Shown one piece after another: positions 5,233 through 8,721 of a DNA stretch of 8,721 bases. This stretch comes from JAJPJX01 sp964568355 (GTDB lineage: Bacteria; Acidobacteriota; Terriglobia; Bryobacterales; Bryobacteraceae), in NCBI GenBank assembly GCA_964568355.1, contig CAZMRK010000825.1:1-8721 (forward strand), written 5' to 3'. The stretch's first letter is position 1. Each line of letters begins with the position of its first letter. The position numbers were made by a program, and so were the translations under genes. The notes below the pieces were generated by a model, which was not told where the DNA came from, did not search any database, and was given only the letters and a program-made list of their open reading frames with translations.

Positions 5233-6624
5233 TCAATACTCGCGTGTGGTCTTCACTCCAGGCTCGGGCACCGGATACTTCCCATCGGGACCCGCGTGCA
5301 GCGGCGCCGGACCATCCAGCGTCAGCTTGTCTACGTCAGGCGCGAACTCGTGGTCGTGGTTCATCATTTGGTCGAAGGTCACAAGCTGTCCGGTGTGGGC
5401 GGCAAAGCGGCCCATGGTGGCCACCAGGCTGGCCTCGGCGCCCCGCCGCACCTCGTTGTACGGCTTGTCGTCGCGGACCGCCGCGATCAGATCCTCCCAC
5501 TCCCACTCGTAGGGCGAGCGCTCCGGCTGCGGGAACGCCCACACCAGATTCTCTGCATCCGGCTCGGTTTGCCCCTGCCGCCAGCGGGCGATCTTCTGCC
5601 CCTTGTAGATACGGGTCCGCCCCGGCGTATGGGCGTTGGTCGAAACCGCCGCCGAGCCTTTCGAACCGTGGAGGACGCTGGCGAATTCATTGTGGACGCC
5701 GGGCATATTGCGCCCATCGAAAAACAGCCGTGTGCCGTCGGCATAGGTGTACTGCACCGCGTAGACGTCAAAGTTCTGGTCTACGGAATTGCCGCGATAG
5801 TGGCGCCCGCCGATGGCCATCGCCTCCACCGGCCACGATCCTTTCATCCACGAGAGCTCGTCAATCTGATGAATATAGTAGTCGCTGAACACGCCGCCGG
5901 AGGCCCACAGGAAGGCGTGGAAGAGGCGGATCTGGTGCATCAGCTCGCTTGTGCCCGCTGGCGTCACCGGCGCGGTGCCGCCGCCTGACCCCATTCGGTA
6001 GCCCCGCATGGCGACGATGTCTCCGATCTGCCCGTCGCGTACGCGCTTCAGCAGTTCCTGCCGCGCCCGGCAGTGGCGCACCATCAGCCCGACGCCGACC
6101 TTGAGATTCTTCTTCTCGGCCTCTTGAGCGAGCGCGATCATGCGCCGCGTGGTAGGACCGTCCACCGCCACCGGCTTTTCCATGAAGACGTTCAGCCTCT
6201 TCTCGATGGCGTACTGGAAGTGTACCCAGCGAAAAGCCGGCGGCGTGCCGAGAATCACGATGTCGCCGGGCTTGAGCGCGTCCATCGCCTTGCGATAGGC
6301 GTCAAAGCCGATGAATTGGCGTTCCTGCGGCACATCCATCTGCGCCGACCACTTGCCGCGCAGTCTGCCGTGGCTGTCGCTGAGCTTTTGCGGGAAAACG
6401 TCCGCCATGGTCACGAGCTTCGTCGGCCCGTTCCGGATACCGAGGGCGTTTTCGGCCGCGCCGGTGCCGCGTCCGCCGCATCCCACCAGGGCAATCTGAA
6501 TGGTGTTGTTCTCGGCCGCGTGCACCGCCGGCAACGCAATGCCGGCCAGGGCCGAAGCCCCCGCGATGCGTCCGCTCTCCCTCAGGAAGTCACGGCGCGA
6601 CGTCTCTGGTTTGACTTCGTTCAT
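5233..6624 (-). CDS. Tat-exported Gfo/Idh/MocA family oxidoreductase
   Basis: NAD(P)-dependent sugar or inositol-type oxidoreductase, 463 residues, probably periplasmic. Residues 1-37 are a twin-arginine signal: SRRDFLR at 9-15, hydrophobic stretch 20-34, cleavage near AVHA at 33-36. The Rossmann domain starts at 42 with IQIALVGCGGRG, and Asp75 closes the second strand. The family motif EKPVAVD is at 149-155. The substrate domain carries the conserved HQID at 252-255, the usual catalytic His/Asp area. Such Tat-signal members are frequent in Acidobacteria and Planctomycetes and are usually linked to carbohydrate breakdown, but no substrate can be named. GAGG 9 nt before the ATG supports the start. 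It begins 59 nt after the stop of the histidine kinase on the same strand, so co-transcription is possible, though no functional link is known. Confidence 0.95.
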   Translation of the reverse strand: MNEVKPETSRRDFLRESGRIAGASALAGIALPAVHAAENNTIQIALVGCGGRGTGAAENALGIRNGPTKLVTMADVFPQKLSDSHGRLRGKWSAQMDVPQERQFIGFDAYRKAMDALKPGDIVILGTPPAFRWVHFQYAIEKRLNVFMEKPVAVDGPTTRRMIALAQEAEKKNLKVGVGLMVRHCRARQELLKRVRDGQIGDIVAMRGYRMGSGGGTAPVTPAGTSELMHQIRLFHAFLWASGGVFSDYYIHQIDELSWMKGSWPVEAMAIGGRHYRGNSVDQNFDVYAVQYTYADGTRLFFDGRNMPGVHNEFASVLHGSKGSAAVSTNAHTPGRTRIYKGQKIARWRQGQTEPDAENLVWAFPQPERSPYEWEWEDLIAAVRDDKPYNEVRRGAEASLVATMGRFAAHTGQLVTFDQMMNHDHEFAPDVDKLTLDGPAPLHAGPDGKYPVPEPGVKTTREY

Positions 6625-6683
6625 CGCTGGATACCTCGACCTTACCTTACTCGATTTCGGGAGAGAACGGAACGACAGTGTGG

Positions 6684-8721
6684 CTACAGCTCGACTTCCG
6701 ATGGGATGGCGAGGAGAAGCTCGCGCCTCTGCACGCGGTCGAGCAATGAGGTGATCTCATCCACCCGCACCGGCTTGGTGATGAACGCGCTCATGCCGGC
6801 CGCTTCGCAAGCGCTTCGAGTCTCGTCCATGGCGCTGGCCGTGAGAGCCACAATCGGCGTGCGAATCCCCCGCCTGCGGATCTCGCGCGCGGCTGCCAGC
6901 CCGTCCACCTCCGGCATCTGGAGATCCATCAGAATCAGGTCGTATCCCGCTGAAGCCGCCGCTCGAATCGCCTCGGCGCCATTCGCCGCCAGCCCCACGC
7001 GGCAGCCCAGCTTCTCGAGGATACGCTGCCCGATCCTCTGGTTCACCAGGTTGTCTTCGGCCATCAAAATGCTCAATCTCGCAAACTGCCTGCCGCCGGC
7101 AAAAGGCGTATCGGGAGCATCCGGCACCTCACCCGCATCGCCGAGCCGCAACGGCAACTCGACCGTGAATTTACTGCCCGATCCCAGTTTGGATTCGACC
7201 CGCACGCTTCCCCCCATCTTTTCCGCAAGACGCTGGGAAATTGCCAGCCCCAGACCGGTCCCCCCGAACTTTCGGGTGATGCTCGAGTCCACCTGGCTGA
7301 ACTCCTGGAACAGGGACCCGATCCTTTCCGGCGCAATGCCGATTCCGGTGTCCACCACCGCGATCGCGATAAGCGCCGGGCCGGAGCCGTCCTCGATCCG
7401 GGCGATCTCAATGGAAACCGAGCCTGCCGCAGTAAATTTGACGGCATTGCTCAACAGGTTCAGAACAATCTGCTGCAATCGCGTGGGGTCGCCCACCACC
7501 ACGCGTGGAACCTCCGGTCCGATGCGCAGGTTCAGAGCAAGACCTTTCTGCGTAACCGCCGGTTGCATGACCCGCACAATCCTGCGCATCAGGCGATCGA
7601 GATCGAACGTAATCTGCTCCAGGTTGAGTTTGTCGGCATCGATCTTGGAGAAGTCCAGGATGTCGTTGAGGAGAGACAAAAGACAGTGCGCCGATTCCTG
7701 CGCCGTCTTCACCAGTTCCGTTTGCTCAGCATTGAGATCGCTGTCCAGCAGAAGCTCCGTCGCCCCCACCACTCCGTTCATCGGCGTCCGGATTTCGTGG
7801 CTCATGTTGGCAAGAAACCGCGACTTCGCGATCGCAGCCGCCTCGGCCGCCCGGCGCGACTCCTTCAAAAACTCCGAGTTCCGGCGTTCCTCGGTCACAT
7901 CGCGCAGCGCAATTACCCGCCCCATGCGCCTTGTTCCTTCCAGGACATCGCCGGCGCTGGCGGCATAGAGCCGCACCTCGCCGCCCTGGGGAATCGAAAC
8001 GTCGCCCGATATCTCGCCCTCGCCCTCCGAATAGCGGAGCAGCGCCGGATATGCCTGAAGCACGCCGGAAACCCGCTGCCCGGCGACGCTTTCGCCGCTC
8101 CGCCCAAACAGCCGCTCCGCCGCGCGATTCAGACCGGCAAAACACCTGTCCAGATCGATTACGATCACGGCATCCGCCATGCTCGCGACCACCGACTTGG
8201 CCGCAATGGGCACAATACTCTGGAATATGTGGCGGTACATGACCCACATCGTGCCGAGTCCGGTCACCGGGAATGCATACACCGCGAAGTCCAGATAGCG
8301 AATCGGTAACAAGTGGAATACAAACAGAACGCTGGCGACAAAAGGGACCGCTACGGCAGCCATCATGACCAGCGTTTGTCCGCTGCGCATATGTTTCCGC
8401 CGCAGCGAGCGCGCCAGCGTGTAGAGACTTGCCGCCAGCATCAGGTAAGTATGCGCCACATAGGGCCAAAAGCCCGGACCGTAGACTCGCCCGGTAAGCG
8501 TCACGCCTGAGGTACGGTCGACCCACACACGAGTCCAGTAGAGGTGATGCCAATCATTGGTCCAGTTCAGGAGCACGGCGTAGAGCGGAATGAGAAACAG
8601 CGCCGCGCTCCAGCGTCCGCCGATGGGCCGCCGCACATAGTGGCGGACCATCAGAAAACAGCAGACCGGAGCGGCCGCGTACGCGGGCGTCTGTACGTGC
8701 AGCCAGAAGATCCGGTCCGCC
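6684..8721 (-). CDS. Hybrid sensor histidine kinase (7TM - PAS - HisKA - HATPase - receiver), N-terminus cut by window edge
   Basis: Membrane-bound hybrid kinase that autophosphorylates on His and passes phosphate to its own receiver Asp. An ATG at 8651 exists, but the frame stays open to the edge and reads RIFWLHVQTPAYAAAPVCC, which fits another helix of the HisKA_7TM sensor region, so the real start is outside. Numbered from 8651, helices lie near 16-30, 63-82, 93-115 and 118-142, with the extracytoplasmic loop HHLYW and YGPGFWPY typical of the 7TM domain. A PAS domain follows at about 150-260. The dimerisation helix has His285 in NMSHEIRTPMNG. The ATPase has N-box Asn402 (NLLSNAVKF), DTGIGI and GGTGLGLAIS. 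The C-terminal receiver has Glu532/Asp533, phospho-acceptor Asp576 (LILMDLQMPEVDG) and Lys626 (ITKP). All catalytic residues are intact. No DNA-binding output domain or separate regulator gene is seen here, so the downstream partner (a phosphotransfer protein or regulator) must be encoded elsewhere. Confidence 0.95.
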   Translation of the reverse strand, partial: ADRIFWLHVQTPAYAAAPVCCFLMVRHYVRRPIGGRWSAALFLIPLYAVLLNWTNDWHHLYWTRVWVDRTSGVTLTGRVYGPGFWPYVAHTYLMLAASLYTLARSLRRKHMRSGQTLVMMAAVAVPFVASVLFVFHLLPIRYLDFAVYAFPVTGLGTMWVMYRHIFQSIVPIAAKSVVASMADAVIVIDLDRCFAGLNRAAERLFGRSGESVAGQRVSGVLQAYPALLRYSEGEGEISGDVSIPQGGEVRLYAASAGDVLEGTRRMGRVIALRDVTEERRNSEFLKESRRAAEAAAIAKSRFLANMSHEIRTPMNGVVGATELLLDSDLNAEQTELVKTAQESAHCLLSLLNDILDFSKIDADKLNLEQITFDLDRLMRRIVRVMQPAVTQKGLALNLRIGPEVPRVVVGDPTRLQQIVLNLLSNAVKFTAAGSVSIEIARIEDGSGPALIAIAVVDTGIGIAPERIGSLFQEFSQVDSSITRKFGGTGLGLAISQRLAEKMGGSVRVESKLGSGSKFTVELPLRLGDAGEVPDAPDTPFAGGRQFARLSILMAEDNLVNQRIGQRILEKLGCRVGLAANGAEAIRAAASAGYDLILMDLQMPEVDGLAAAREIRRRGIRTPIVALTASAMDETRSACEAAGMSAFITKPVRVDEITSLLDRVQRRELLLAIPSEVEL

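Noticed and set aside
6073..7968. 631-codon plus-strand open frame across the kinase and oxidoreductase
   Set aside because: Ser/Arg/Ala-rich shadow crossing two well-supported minus-strand genes with intact motifs.

Overview
The window is GC-rich with high-GC third codon positions. It has a mix typical of soil Acidobacteriota, most like the Bryobacterales / Ca. Solibacter group: a duplicated FtsX-type ABC permease, a Tat-exported Gfo/Idh/MocA oxidoreductase, a 7TM-type hybrid histidine kinase and a stand-alone IS630-type HTH protein. The lineage is inferred from gene content and style; no rRNA or marker gene is present.

Layout. Bases 2-2714 (minus strand) hold a two-gene ABC transporter operon of the LolD/MacB/YbbA-YbbP kind: an ATPase (2016-2714) and, 4 nt downstream, a large two-module FtsX-family permease that runs off the left edge. 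An AT-rich divergent intergenic island (2715-2854) separates it from a plus-strand gene (2855-3349) carrying only the DNA-binding half of an IS630-type transposase. From about 3284 to 3423 the DNA can fold into several GC-rich helices, some mutually exclusive, just ahead of a PtmA-like short-chain dehydrogenase/reductase (3446-4228). Next on the plus strand is a small secreted cupredoxin with a complete CuA copper site (4367-4735).

The 4736-5232 stretch has no intact long gene. On the minus strand it holds what reads like one decayed protein gene broken by a frameshift and in-frame stops, ending in a 54-codon open frame (4743-4907). Minus-strand genes then resume: a Tat-signal Gfo/Idh/MocA oxidoreductase (5233-6624) and, 59 nt upstream of it, a hybrid histidine kinase (7TM - PAS - HisKA - HATPase - receiver) whose reading frame stays open to the right edge, so its N-terminus lies outside the window.

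The genes do not form one obvious pathway. The ABC pair is one operon, and the kinase and oxidoreductase may be co-transcribed. The SDR and cupredoxin look like separate units. No defence system, CRISPR array, tRNA or rRNA was seen. The items most worth a second look are the possible structured leader before the SDR and the decayed gene at 4743-5222.
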